A DNA stretch of 64,000 bases from JAAUTT01 sp963846585 (lineage in GTDB: Bacteria; Bacteroidota; Bacteroidia; Bacteroidales; JAAUTT01): the NCBI GenBank assembly GCA_963846585.1, contig CAWJWO010000015.1, forward strand, positions 1 through 64,000, in the 5' to 3' direction. The notes under the pieces are model-generated. The model did not search any database, was not told where the DNA came from, and saw only the letters and a list, made by a program, of their open reading frames with translations. Numbering within the stretch: the first letter of the stretch is position 1; every line of letters starts with the position of its first letter. A program made the translations under genes and the position numbers. Of this stretch, positions 1 to 8,083 are shown piece by piece.

Positions 1-20
1 TCCACCCGAGCAACCCCATA

Positions 21-1616
21 TTACACAAGTAGCGATTTATCTATAAATTGCGGCAGCAGATATTTTAGTTGAGATTTTTTGGTATCGTTAATATTTCTGA
101 TCACATATTCAAGCCATTTTTGGGGATTAATATCTTGCTTTTTGCATGTGCCAAAAAAACTGTAAAACATAGCTAAATTTTCGGCTCCATGGTGTGATCC
201 GGCAAACATATAATTTTTCCGACCCAAAGCCAGTCCGCGTATAGCGTTTTCAATCATATTGTTATCTAATTCTAAATTCCCATCTTTAAGGTAATTCATC
301 AGAGTATCCCAACGATGGATACAATAATCAAATGCTTTGCCTATGGGACTTTTGGGTAATACCTTACTGCGATTATCAGCTATATATTTACTCATCTCAT
401 TTAATATAGGCAATGCCTGATCAAGTCTTAACTTATGGCGCATCTGTGCAGATAATCCTTCCTCCCGTGCCATTCGTTCAATAGCATATAGCTTTTGTAT
501 CATTTCCAAAATAGTGGATGCCCTGGCTTTATCGTTTTCCAGGCTTTTTTCTACCATACGCCTGGCATGTGCCATGCAGCCAAGATGTGTTACGCCCTCA
601 TTACGTGCAAAATGGTCGTAAACGGCATAACCATCTGTTTGTAAATATCCTTTAAAAGTTGCCAGGTTTTTTAATGGCGCATCCAATCCCCTGCCTTTAT
701 GATAATCAAAAAATACTGCGTTTTGCATCGGTGCGTGGTACACCCACATGTATCCCTGATGGGTGGCTCCGGGTTTATCCCTATCCTGAACTTTTATGGG
801 GCTTTCGTCTACTTGCAAATACTGGTTTTCTAAAATATAGGCTTTATGAACTGCATATAACGGCCGAACATGATTTGAAGTAAGGCTAAACCACGAATCC
901 ATCGTGGATGCCGGGATATGAACATCCTCTTGTTTAAGCATTTGTATTTTCCTGTGTAATGGTATGTGATATACAAATTTATCTACCATAATATTGGAAA
1001 GCAAACCAGGCCCGGCTATGCATTTTGGAATGGGACGATCCAATGTGGCTACGACCTGCCTTTGTGCACCTGTTTCATCTTCTTTGGTTATATAAACTCC
1101 TTGTTTATACCTGTTTATATGACATTTTGCAGGAGTGTATTCTAATTCATCTGTTATTTTAGTACCTATACGTGTCATACCGGACACATCTTCTTTGGGC
1201 TCAACGAGTATTTCATTTACAGGTAAATGGGATGGTAATTTCATCCGACCCGGATGTGGTTTGGCAGGTTTTTCCCTTGCATAGCTGATTTGCTGCTTGT
1301 CAGCCTCTATTACTTCTTCTGTTTTTTCATCCCCAAATTCAAAGGGGATAGTTAGCTGGTCGGGATGTTCATCCGATTCAAACCGCTCACGCTTGGAGCC
1401 AAAGAGCATCCGTTGAAACTGGGCTATTTGAAATTTCTGATCTTTTATGGTTATATTCTGATCTTCTATAGTTATATTCTGATCTTCTATGGTAGAAGTT
1501 AGTTTTATGATTTCAGCAGCAAGATTTGAATTTGCCAATTCTTTTTGAGCCAGATTTTCCAAAAGAAGAAGTTTTTCTTCCAGAAATTGAGGGGGTATAT
1601 TTTGCTCTGTTTGCAT
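21..1616 (-). CDS. tnpC: IS66 family transposase (intact copy)
   Basis: This 531-residue DDE transposase would catalyse IS66 transposition. The N-terminal part is a coiled coil with a repeated seven-residue unit (DQNITIE, DQNITIK), followed by the IS66-typical GSKRER region at about residue 80, a central cysteine/glycine-rich DNA-binding part, and the catalytic core. The core has the Asp in LQVDESPIKV, the Asp in LQTDGYAVYD and the late Glu in NNMIENAIRG, followed by the usual C-terminal RKNYMFAGSHHGAEN block. Length is normal for the family. The start at 1616 is supported by the identical start of the right-hand copy (5027). The accessory genes tnpA and most of tnpB are absent, so activity in this arrangement is uncertain. 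Confidence 0.95.
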   Translation of the reverse strand: MQTEQNIPPQFLEEKLLLLENLAQKELANSNLAAEIIKLTSTIEDQNITIEDQNITIKDQKFQIAQFQRMLFGSKRERFESDEHPDQLTIPFEFGDEKTEEVIEADKQQISYAREKPAKPHPGRMKLPSHLPVNEILVEPKEDVSGMTRIGTKITDELEYTPAKCHINRYKQGVYITKEDETGAQRQVVATLDRPIPKCIAGPGLLSNIMVDKFVYHIPLHRKIQMLKQEDVHIPASTMDSWFSLTSNHVRPLYAVHKAYILENQYLQVDESPIKVQDRDKPGATHQGYMWVYHAPMQNAVFFDYHKGRGLDAPLKNLATFKGYLQTDGYAVYDHFARNEGVTHLGCMAHARRMVEKSLENDKARASTILEMIQKLYAIERMAREEGLSAQMRHKLRLDQALPILNEMSKYIADNRSKVLPKSPIGKAFDYCIHRWDTLMNYLKDGNLELDNNMIENAIRGLALGRKNYMFAGSHHGAENLAMFYSFFGTCKKQDINPQKWLEYVIRNINDTKKSQLKYLLPQFIDKSLLV

Positions 1617-1908
1617 AGCATAAATATAGCCAAAAGTATTGATTTCATTAACGTTTTAATAGATTATTTTTCTTTAAAATAACTTGATTTTCTGATTGTT
1701 GATTTACCAAAATGCCTCTGGGAAAATCCCTTTTTGAAGGTGTAAAAACTCTTCTATTTTAATTTTTCAGCATATGGGATAATGGACTGGTAAGCTGCTG
1801 GGCCACTATCTGTAATGCTTGTAAAATAAAGGATTTTCATTACATAACACTAAGTATTATGTATATAAACTCTCGGTTTTTATAAAAAATCTTTTTGGAA
1901 GGGTACTT

Positions 1909-2058
1909 TTAAGCTCCTTTTTTTAACAAATATCGCTTAAGCATGGTGACATTCTTCAACGATACCCCTTCAATAATCATTACAAGTTTTGGCCACTCAA
2001 GGCTACCATCTATTATAACAGGAATTTCAAAGTTGCCTTTTTCCAGCCTTTTGTAATA
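1909..2058 (-). pseudogene. tnpB: IS66 TnpB C-terminal fragment, left arm
   Basis: Read on the minus strand this stretch encodes YYKRLEKGNFEI followed by GSLEWPKLVMIIEG and ends in LLKKGA and a stop at 1909-1911. YYKRLEKG is the characteristic C-terminal motif of IS66 TnpB (Orf2). About 50 codons remain; the N-terminal half is absent because the sequence changes to the 30-base palindrome at 2055-2084. An equivalent fragment lies in the right arm. About 290 bases between here and tnpC (1617-1908) show no gene. Confidence 0.7.
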
Positions 2059-2084
2059 ATTATCCAAAGCTTTGGATAATTATT
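2055..2084. repeat. 30-base perfect palindrome, left inner end
   Basis: The bases AATAATTATCCAAAG are followed at once by their exact reverse complement, with the centre between 2069 and 2070. The same palindrome is found at 4559-4588. It contains two opposed copies of TTATCCAAAG, a word that also occurs twice more near the right end of the recombinase trio (4464-4473 forward, 4531-4540 reverse). It may be a recombinase-binding end of the trio element, though on this side it is continuous with the reading frame of the truncated first recombinase. Confidence 0.8.
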
Positions 2085-2446
2085 ATTTAAAGTTTGGAAG
2101 AAAAAAATCGGACTTGAAGCATATATTTATTTCGACAAGAGCACCTTATACATTTTTATTAGGATGTTCTGTTACTACTAAAATAAGAAGTTTGATAAAT
2201 GCTTCAGGAGTAGACACTACAGGTAGAAAACATGGTTCACACGCCCTTCGTCATAGCCTGGCTAGCCGTTTTCTGGAAAACCAAGTGTCAATACCCGTAA
2301 TATCTGAAGCATTAGGACATCAAAGTACCACAACTACGTTGGCTTATCTTAGAATAGATGTGGGATCCTTACGTAAGTGTGCACTATATGTACCACCAGT
2401 GGATAAATCATTTTATGAACAGGAAGGAGGAGCATTCTATGAATAA
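2072..2446 (+). pseudogene. Truncated first tyrosine recombinase of the trio
   Basis: The frame encodes only the last 120 or so residues of a tyrosine recombinase. It keeps HALRHSLASRF (the HxxR box), the LGHQS histidine region and the AYLRID tyrosine, but the N-terminal core-binding domain and the first catalytic arginine box are gone. The only available start is a TTG inside the 30-base palindrome, so the gene was cut by the inverted arm and is probably not functional. The motif ISTRAPY resembles the first recombinase of RIT/Tn554-type trios, normally 350-400 residues long. It overlaps the start of the next gene by 8 bases, as is usual in recombinase trios. Confidence 0.8.
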
Positions 2447-3425
2447 TTTTAATTATTGTAGTATCTATTCGCCTTTTTTTAAACGGTTTATTTCAATGAA
2501 AGAAGAAGTTGGTTCCGTAGCATACTTCGCTAAATGGTTGTTTCTTGATCTAGATAAGTTTTTTATTGATAACAATATAACTACTATTGGAATTACAAGC
2601 CAGCAAATTGATGCTTGGAGAGCAACCAGAATAAACGATTCACCAACTACGATTTATAACAAATATTGCATTATATCTCAGTTTTGTAAGTATATGTGCA
2701 AGGTTGGCTATGATTGTTATATCCCCAGAAAACCAGTTGATCCCTCCAAAAACAATTTTACACCTTATATATATTCTGATAAGGAAATGGCAGATATCTT
2801 TCAGGCCTGCGATAATATGCGATTGTATGACAAACATATGTCTACCATTATATTTATTTTACCTACCATCATACGTTTACTTTATTCCACCGGACTTAGA
2901 GTAAGTGAAGCCTTGTCTTTAAAGAATAAAGATGTAGACTTTGACAGGCGATGCTTAATTATCCGAAAAAGCAAAAATGGGCAAGAACGTATTGCACCCC
3001 TATCGGATAGTTTAGAAATAGTTTTAAAACAATATCTGCAATATCGAGATAGCATACCAATTCTTCGCATAAAAGATAATAATGGTTACCTGTTTGTATC
3101 TCCTGACGGTACCAGTTGTCATCAATGGAATGTATATACTTGGTTCAGAAAAGCACTTGCAATATCCGGTATCCCGTACATTGGAGATCATCATGGTCCG
3201 AGGGTTCATGACCTTCGTCACACATTTGCAGTTCATGCTATGGTACTGATGGCTAAATCCGGGCAGGATTTATGCTACACTTTACCAATATTATCAATTT
3301 TCCTTGGGCATAAGTCTTTAGGGGCTACTGAAAAATATGTTCGACTCACTTCGGAAATGTACCCGGATTTACTTAAAGATGAAAAAGCTATTAGTGCTTA
3401 TGTTTTCCCAAATTACCAAAATTAA
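2439..3425 (+). CDS. Tyrosine recombinase, second of the trio
   Basis: A site-specific recombinase of 328 residues. I place the start at the ATG at 2439, 8 bases after a strong AGGAAGGAGG ribosome-binding site and overlapping the stop of the preceding gene, not at the longer frame start at 2358. The N-terminal SAM-like core-binding domain (about 1-110) is followed by the catalytic domain with the arginine in STGLRVSEAL, HDLRHTF (HxxR), LGHKSLGATEKY with the histidine, and the nucleophilic tyrosine in KYVRL. All catalytic residues appear present. It is translationally coupled with the truncated first recombinase. Confidence 0.85.
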   Translation: MNNFNYCSIYSPFFKRFISMKEEVGSVAYFAKWLFLDLDKFFIDNNITTIGITSQQIDAWRATRINDSPTTIYNKYCIISQFCKYMCKVGYDCYIPRKPVDPSKNNFTPYIYSDKEMADIFQACDNMRLYDKHMSTIIFILPTIIRLLYSTGLRVSEALSLKNKDVDFDRRCLIIRKSKNGQERIAPLSDSLEIVLKQYLQYRDSIPILRIKDNNGYLFVSPDGTSCHQWNVYTWFRKALAISGIPYIGDHHGPRVHDLRHTFAVHAMVLMAKSGQDLCYTLPILSIFLGHKSLGATEKYVRLTSEMYPDLLKDEKAISAYVFPNYQN

Positions 3426-3431
3426 AATAAT

Positions 3432-4454
3432 ATGGAAACAACTGATTTTGCAAAATATCTTACTGCATTTTTAACCAGATATCTTCCTGGAGAGCGTAAT
3501 GTAAGCCCTAATACAATTACTTCATACAAGCATACATTTATACAGTTTATTACCTTCATGAGAGATAAAAAGGGAATTGATGCAGAAATTTTAAGTCTTG
3601 ATAAAATAACCAAAGAGTGCGTGGTCGAGTTCCTGGATTGGATACAGGATAATAGAAATTGTTGTAATGCTACCCGTAATTGTCGTTTAGCAGCACTTCA
3701 TTCATTTTTTAGTTATATCCAGTATGAGAATCCTGAAAGAATATATGAATTTCAAAAAATTCTTTCAATTAAGGTGAAGAAACATGACAAAAAAACCATT
3801 AATTATCTTACCACTGATGGGATTAAACTCATTTTAGAACAGCCAGATTTAAGTACATCACATGGTCGTCGTAACCTTGCATTACTCGCTCTAATGTATG
3901 ATAGTGGAGCAAGGGTACAGGAAATGATCGATCTTACCCCATCCAGTATCCGGTTTGACTTTCCTCCGACTATAAAACTTCAAGGTAAAGGACGTAAATC
4001 AAGAATAGTTCCACTTCAGAAAGAGCAACTTATATTCTTGAAAGATTACATGCAAGAGAATAATCTTATGGATACGTATGCAAATAAATATCCTTTGTTC
4101 TCCAATTATAGAAAGGAGAAGCTTACGCCTGAAGGAGTAACCTATATTTTGAAATCTTATGTAGATATGGCAAGAAAAATAAACCAAATTATTATTGGTC
4201 TGCCTATTAGCTGCCATGTTTTTCGCCATAGCAAAGCCATGCATATGTTACAAGCTGGCGTAAACATTGTTTATTTACGGGATTTCCTTGGGCATGCATC
4301 AATTCAGACAACAGACATCTATGCGCGTGCTGATTCTAAACAGAAAAGGGAAGCATTTGAAAAAGCGTATATTGAAACAAAACCAGTTGATTTAAAAACT
4401 AAATCATGGGAAAGAAATAAAGATTTGCTTGATTGGCTCAAAGGTATGAAATAG
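3432..4454 (+). CDS. Tyrosine recombinase, third of the trio
   Basis: A 340-residue tyrosine recombinase starting 6 bases after the stop of the second. The N-terminal SAM-like domain (NTITSYKHTFIQF) precedes a catalytic domain with the arginine of DSGARVQEM, a beta-strand lysine region (QGKGRKSRIVPL), HVFRHSKAMHM (HxxR), LGHASIQTTDIY with histidine and catalytic tyrosine. It looks intact. Together with the second recombinase it may still be expressed, but the element's first recombinase is broken, so autonomous movement is doubtful. Confidence 0.88.
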   Translation: METTDFAKYLTAFLTRYLPGERNVSPNTITSYKHTFIQFITFMRDKKGIDAEILSLDKITKECVVEFLDWIQDNRNCCNATRNCRLAALHSFFSYIQYENPERIYEFQKILSIKVKKHDKKTINYLTTDGIKLILEQPDLSTSHGRRNLALLALMYDSGARVQEMIDLTPSSIRFDFPPTIKLQGKGRKSRIVPLQKEQLIFLKDYMQENNLMDTYANKYPLFSNYRKEKLTPEGVTYILKSYVDMARKINQIIIGLPISCHVFRHSKAMHMLQAGVNIVYLRDFLGHASIQTTDIYARADSKQKREAFEKAYIETKPVDLKTKSWERNKDLLDWLKGMK

Positions 4455-4463
4455 AACAATTGT

Positions 4464-4588
4464 TTATCCAAAGTAATTTTGCAAAGTTGTTTCCTAATTC
4501 TAGGGGTTATAGAGTGATTTTGTATTGAAACTTTGGATAAACTTTAACTTAGAATAATAATAATTATCCAAAGCTTTGGATAATTATT
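4464..4588. repeat. Cluster of TTATCCAAAG words at the right end of the trio
   Basis: The ten-base word lies at 4464-4473 (+), 4531-4540 (-), 4564-4573 (+) and 4574-4583 (-). The last two form the 30-base palindrome at 4559-4588. Alternating copies of a short word immediately downstream of the last recombinase gene are the expected look of an element end with recombinase-binding arms. No other gene is visible between 4455 and 4584. Confidence 0.6.
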
Positions 4589-4734
4589 ACAAAAGGCTGG
4601 AAAAAGGCAACTTTGAAATTCCTGTTATAATAGATGGTAGCCTTGAGTGGCCAAAACTTGTAATGATTATTGAAGGGGTATCGTTGAAGAATGTCACCAT
4701 GCTTAAGCGATATTTGTTAAAAAAAGGAGCTTAA
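4585..4734 (+). pseudogene. tnpB: IS66 TnpB C-terminal fragment, right arm
   Basis: The mirror copy of the fragment at 1909-2058, reading YYKRLEKGNFEI and ending LLKKGA with a stop at 4732-4734. Upstream of the first tyrosine the sequence is the palindrome, and the next in-frame codons lead to a stop at 4561-4563, so the N-terminal part of TnpB is missing. The stretch 4735-5026 before tnpC holds no gene that I can recognise. Confidence 0.7.
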
Positions 4735-5026
4735 AAGTACCCTTCCAAAAAGATTTTTTATAAAAACCGAGAGTTTATATACATAATACTTAGTGTCATG
4801 TAATGAAAATCCTTTATTTTACAAGCATTACAGATAGTGGCCCAGCAGCTTACCAGTCCATTATCCCATATGCTGAAAAATTAAAATAGAAGAGTTTTTA
4901 CACCTTCAAAAAGGGATTTTCCCAGAGGCATTTTGGTAAATCAACAATCAGAAAATCAAGTTATTTTAAAGAAAAATAATCTATTAAAACGTTAATGAAA
5001 TCAATACTTTTGGCTATATTTATGCT

Positions 5027-6602
5027 ATGCAAACAGAGCAAAATATACTCCCTCAATTTCTGGAAGAAAAACTTCTTCTTTTGGAAAATCTGGCTCAAAA
5101 AGAATTGGCAAATTCAAATCTTGCTGCTGAAATCATAAAACTAACTTCTACCATAGAAGATCAGAATATAACCATAGAAGATCAGAAATTTCAAATAGCC
5201 CAGTTTCAACGGATGCTCTTTGGCTCCAAGCGTGAGCGGTTTGAATCGAATGAACATCCCGACCAGCTAACTCTCCCCTTTGAATTTGGAGATGAAAAAA
5301 CAGAAGAAGTAATAGAGGCTGACAAGCAGCAAATCAGCTATGAAAGGGAAAAACCTGCCAAACCACATCCGGGTCGGATGAAATTACCATCCCATTTACC
5401 TGTAAATGAAATACTCGTTGAGCCCAAAGAAGATGTGTCCGGTATGACACGTATAGGTACTAAAATAACAGATGAATTAGAATACACTCCTGCAAGATGT
5501 CATATAAACAGGTATAAACAAGGAGTTTATATAACCAAAGAAGATGAAACAGGTGCACAAAGGCAGGTCATAGCCACATTGGATCGTCCCATTCCAAAAT
5601 GCATAGCCGGGCCTGGTTTGCTTTCCAATATTATGGTAGATAAATTTGTATATCACATACCATTACACAGGAAAATACAAATGCTTAAACAAGAGGATGT
5701 TCATATCCCGGCATCTACGATGGATTCGTGGTTTAGCCTTACTTCAAATCATGTTCGGCCTTTATATGCAGTTCATAAGGCATATATTTTAGAAAACCCG
5801 TATTTGCAAGTAGACGAAAGCCCGATAAAAGTTCAGGATCGTGATAAACCCGGAGCTACCCATCAGGGATACATGTGGGTGTACCATGCACCGATGCAAA
5901 ACGCAGTATTTTTTCGATTATCATAAAGGCAGAGGATTGGATGCCCCATTAAAAAATCTGTCGACTTTTAAAGGATATTTACAAACCGATGGGTATTCTG
6001 TTTACGACCATTTTGCACGTAATGAAGGTGTAACACATCTTGGCTGCATGGCACATGCCAGGCGTATGGTTGAAAAAAGCCTGGAAAACGATAAAGCCAG
6101 GGCATCCACTATTTTGGTAATGATACAAAAGCTATATGCTATTGAACGAACGGCACGAGAGGACGGGTTATCTGCACAGATGCGCCATAAGTTAAGACTT
6201 GATGAGGCATTGCCTATATTAAACGAGATGAGTAAATATATAGCCGATAATCGAAACAAGGTATTACCCAAAAGTCCCATAGGCAAGGCATTTGATTATT
6301 GTATCAATCGTTGGGATATGCTTATGAATTACCTTAAAGATGGGAATTTGGAAATAGATAACAATTTGACGGAAAATGCTATACGCGCATTGGCTTTGGG
6401 ACGGAAAAATTATATGTTTGCCGGATCACACCATGGAGCCGAAAATTTAGCTATGTTTTACAGTTTTTTTGGCACATGCAAAAAGCAAGATATTAATCCC
6501 CAAAAATGGCTTGAATATGTGATCAGAAATATTAACGATACTAAAAAATCTCAACTAAAATATCTGCTGCCGCAATTTATAGATAAATCGCTACTTGTGT
6601 AA
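5027..6602 (+). pseudogene. tnpC: IS66 transposase, frameshifted copy
   Basis: A near-identical inverted copy of the transposase at 21-1616. Compared base by base with the left copy, an extra C sits at about 5915 after a run of T, which ends the first frame at 5926; the rest of the protein continues in another frame to 6602. This breaks the protein between the first catalytic aspartate (LQVDESPIKV) and the second (LQTDGYSVYD). It also has one fewer copy of the seven-residue DQNITIE unit in the coiled coil. Without a repair this copy is inactive, although the left copy could supply transposase. Confidence 0.9.
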
Positions 6603-6622
6603 TATTGGGTTGCTCGGGTGGA

Positions 6623-7405
6623 TACGATTCAACGTTAAAAACGAATATTAAAAATGTAACAGGAGCAATGGCTTCAATAAAATTATTACAAGGAGTGACG
6701 TATAAATTAAAACCTAATTCAACAACTTCAAACATATCAACAGTAACTACAAATTCTTCAATATTATCAGATTCTTCTAAATTAAAGCAAAATCATATAG
6801 ATACTACATATCAAAACAGGACCCATATAGGTTTTTTGGCGCAAAATTTTCAGAAAGTGTTTAGTGATCTGGTTTATTCTGATAAAAATGGCTTGTTATC
6901 TATTGATTATCTGGCTGTTATTCCATTATTAGTCGAAGCTGTGAAATCATTATCCGCTCAAAATGAATCTGATAGCCTTCTTATTACACAATTAAGTAGT
7001 AGTATAAATACTCTTTCAAATCAGGTATCATCATTGACCACTCAGCTTAACCAGTGTTGTTCAAAATCAACTAAGGCAGTAACTACAAGCGATCAAAAAC
7101 AAATTGGTTCAAATGATCCAACCCAAAGTTTGGCACCGGCTGACATTGCTACCCTGTCACAGAATACTCCAAATCCTTTTAGCCAGAATACAACAATCGG
7201 ATATTATTTACCGTCAAATGTTGTTAATGCAGTTATTTACATATATAATCTTCAAGGAGCGCAGATCAATTCAATTTCTATTAGCGACAGAGGTAATGGT
7301 AGTATTGTTATTTCTGGTAATAGCCTTTCTGCAGGTATGTATATATACTCGCTTATTACTGATGGTACTTTAATTGATACAAAAAGGATGATATTAACGA
7401 ATTAA
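6623..7405 (+). pseudogene. Secreted protein fragment: S74 chaperone and T9SS sorting domain
   Basis: This is the C-terminal part of a secreted protein whose beginning is cut by the IS66 arm. DSTLKTNI followed by LLQGVTYKLK, HIGFLAQNFQKVF and LLSIDYLAVIPLLVEAVK matches the intramolecular chaperone of endosialidase type (Peptidase S74), used to fold trimeric fibres. A coiled coil with INTLSNQVSSLTTQLNQ follows, then a type IX secretion sorting domain from about 7140 (NTPNPFSQNTTIGYYLP to the end). The only start (TTG at 6605) lies within IS sequence, so it is not a native start. The N-terminal part probably lies left of the window. Confidence 0.7.
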
Positions 7406-7423
7406 AAGATCATTGATTAACAG

Positions 7424-7457
7424 ACTAAAAGGGGTAAAGGTAATACCCTTTTTTAGT
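7424..7457 (+). terminator. Rho-independent terminator
   Basis: The stem ACTAAAAGGGGTA pairs with TACCCTTTTTTAGT around a short loop, ending in a T run, 19 bases after the stop of the T9SS-domain fragment. Confidence 0.75.
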
Positions 7458-7723
7458 TATAAATTGTATAAATTATCAATGAATTTGAATGTGTTACAAA
7501 TATTGTCATTAAATTTTTCTATTTATTAATTAATTAAATATCAACGCATAATATAGTGCTATCTTATTTTAGGCCCCAATCCGGTCTTACAACCAATGTA
7601 ACCAATATTGACTTGTATTCGTATAAGAAAATGTTATCTAACTAATATTTTTGAGTATGAATATAAAGAAATTTTATCGAGAATTTGGAACAGAGGGAAA
7701 ATGTTTTAGACATTTTATTAACT

Positions 7724-8000
7724 AGGGGTCGGCTCACGCTTCGGAAAATATAGCACGTTAAGAATTATTTAAATTTTTAAAAAGCTGTATTTCTTATACT
7801 TATAATTCTTAAAAACGACCGTTTATGAGAATGAATTCGGATGCAATTTTAATAGCGTAAAACCAAGGCTTTGCTATTCTCAAAATTCATTATCAATATA
7901 AATATCTCATAATTAAACTATTTTACGGTTTTTGAGAATTTTGAACGGATGACAAAACAGGGTTAACGTGCTATATTTTCCGAAGCGTGAGCCGACCCCT
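7724..8000. mobile_element. MITE-like element with 38-base perfect terminal inverted repeats
   Basis: Positions 7724-7761 and 7963-8000 are perfect inverted repeats of 38 bases, beginning AGGGGTCGGCTCACGCTTCG. The 200 bases between them have no gene. This is the form of a small non-autonomous transposon mobilised by a transposase elsewhere. I see no clear target-site duplication (flanks TTAACT and GATAAG), and no related full-length element is in the window. The rest of 7458-8083 holds nothing else I can identify. Confidence 0.75.
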
Positions 8001-8083
8001 GATAAGGATATAATGGTTCTTCGGAAGTACTTTTAGTGAAAATTAAATTCAATTATCATTACTAACTTTAATTATTATTTATT

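Larger units (their letters stand above)
2085..4558 (+). mobile_element. RIT-like element (recombinase in trio), left-truncated
   Basis: Three tyrosine recombinase genes lie head to tail, the first two overlapping and the last two separated by 6 bases. This matches RIT elements, in which three adjacent tyrosine recombinases move together. The first gene lacks its 5' two thirds, so the left end of the element is missing. Near the right end (4464-4588) the ten-base word TTATCCAAAG occurs in alternating orientation, four times in 125 bases, which is the sort of arrangement expected of recombinase arm sites. Confidence 0.65.
1..6622. mobile_element. Inverted IS66 arms flanking a recombinase trio
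   Basis: Positions 1-2084 and 4559-6622 are inverted copies of each other: each holds an IS66-type tnpC near its outer end, about 290 bases without a gene, a fragment of tnpB, and a 30-base palindrome at the inner end. The arms differ in length by exactly one 21-base insertion (left tnpC) and one extra base (right tnpC), plus scattered substitutions, so they are diverged copies and not one sequence read twice. tnpA and the first part of tnpB are missing from both. The shared sequence runs to the window's left edge, so the true left end is not seen. On the right, similarity can be followed to about 6622, after which an interrupted host gene resumes. Confidence 0.75.

Noticed and set aside
2358..2438. 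Longer start for the second recombinase
   Set aside because: The extra residues lie in the overlap with the truncated first recombinase, while the ATG at 2439 has a strong ribosome-binding site directly before it.
1..6622. The inverted arms as a simple assembly artefact
   Set aside because: The arms differ by a 21-base unit, an extra base and scattered substitutions, so they are not the same reads folded back. A long-read check is still desirable.
7724..8000. Large terminator or riboswitch upstream of the mannanase
   Set aside because: The perfect 38-base ends are 200 bases apart and unpaired in between, unlike a terminator or known riboswitch; a transposon end pair explains them better.
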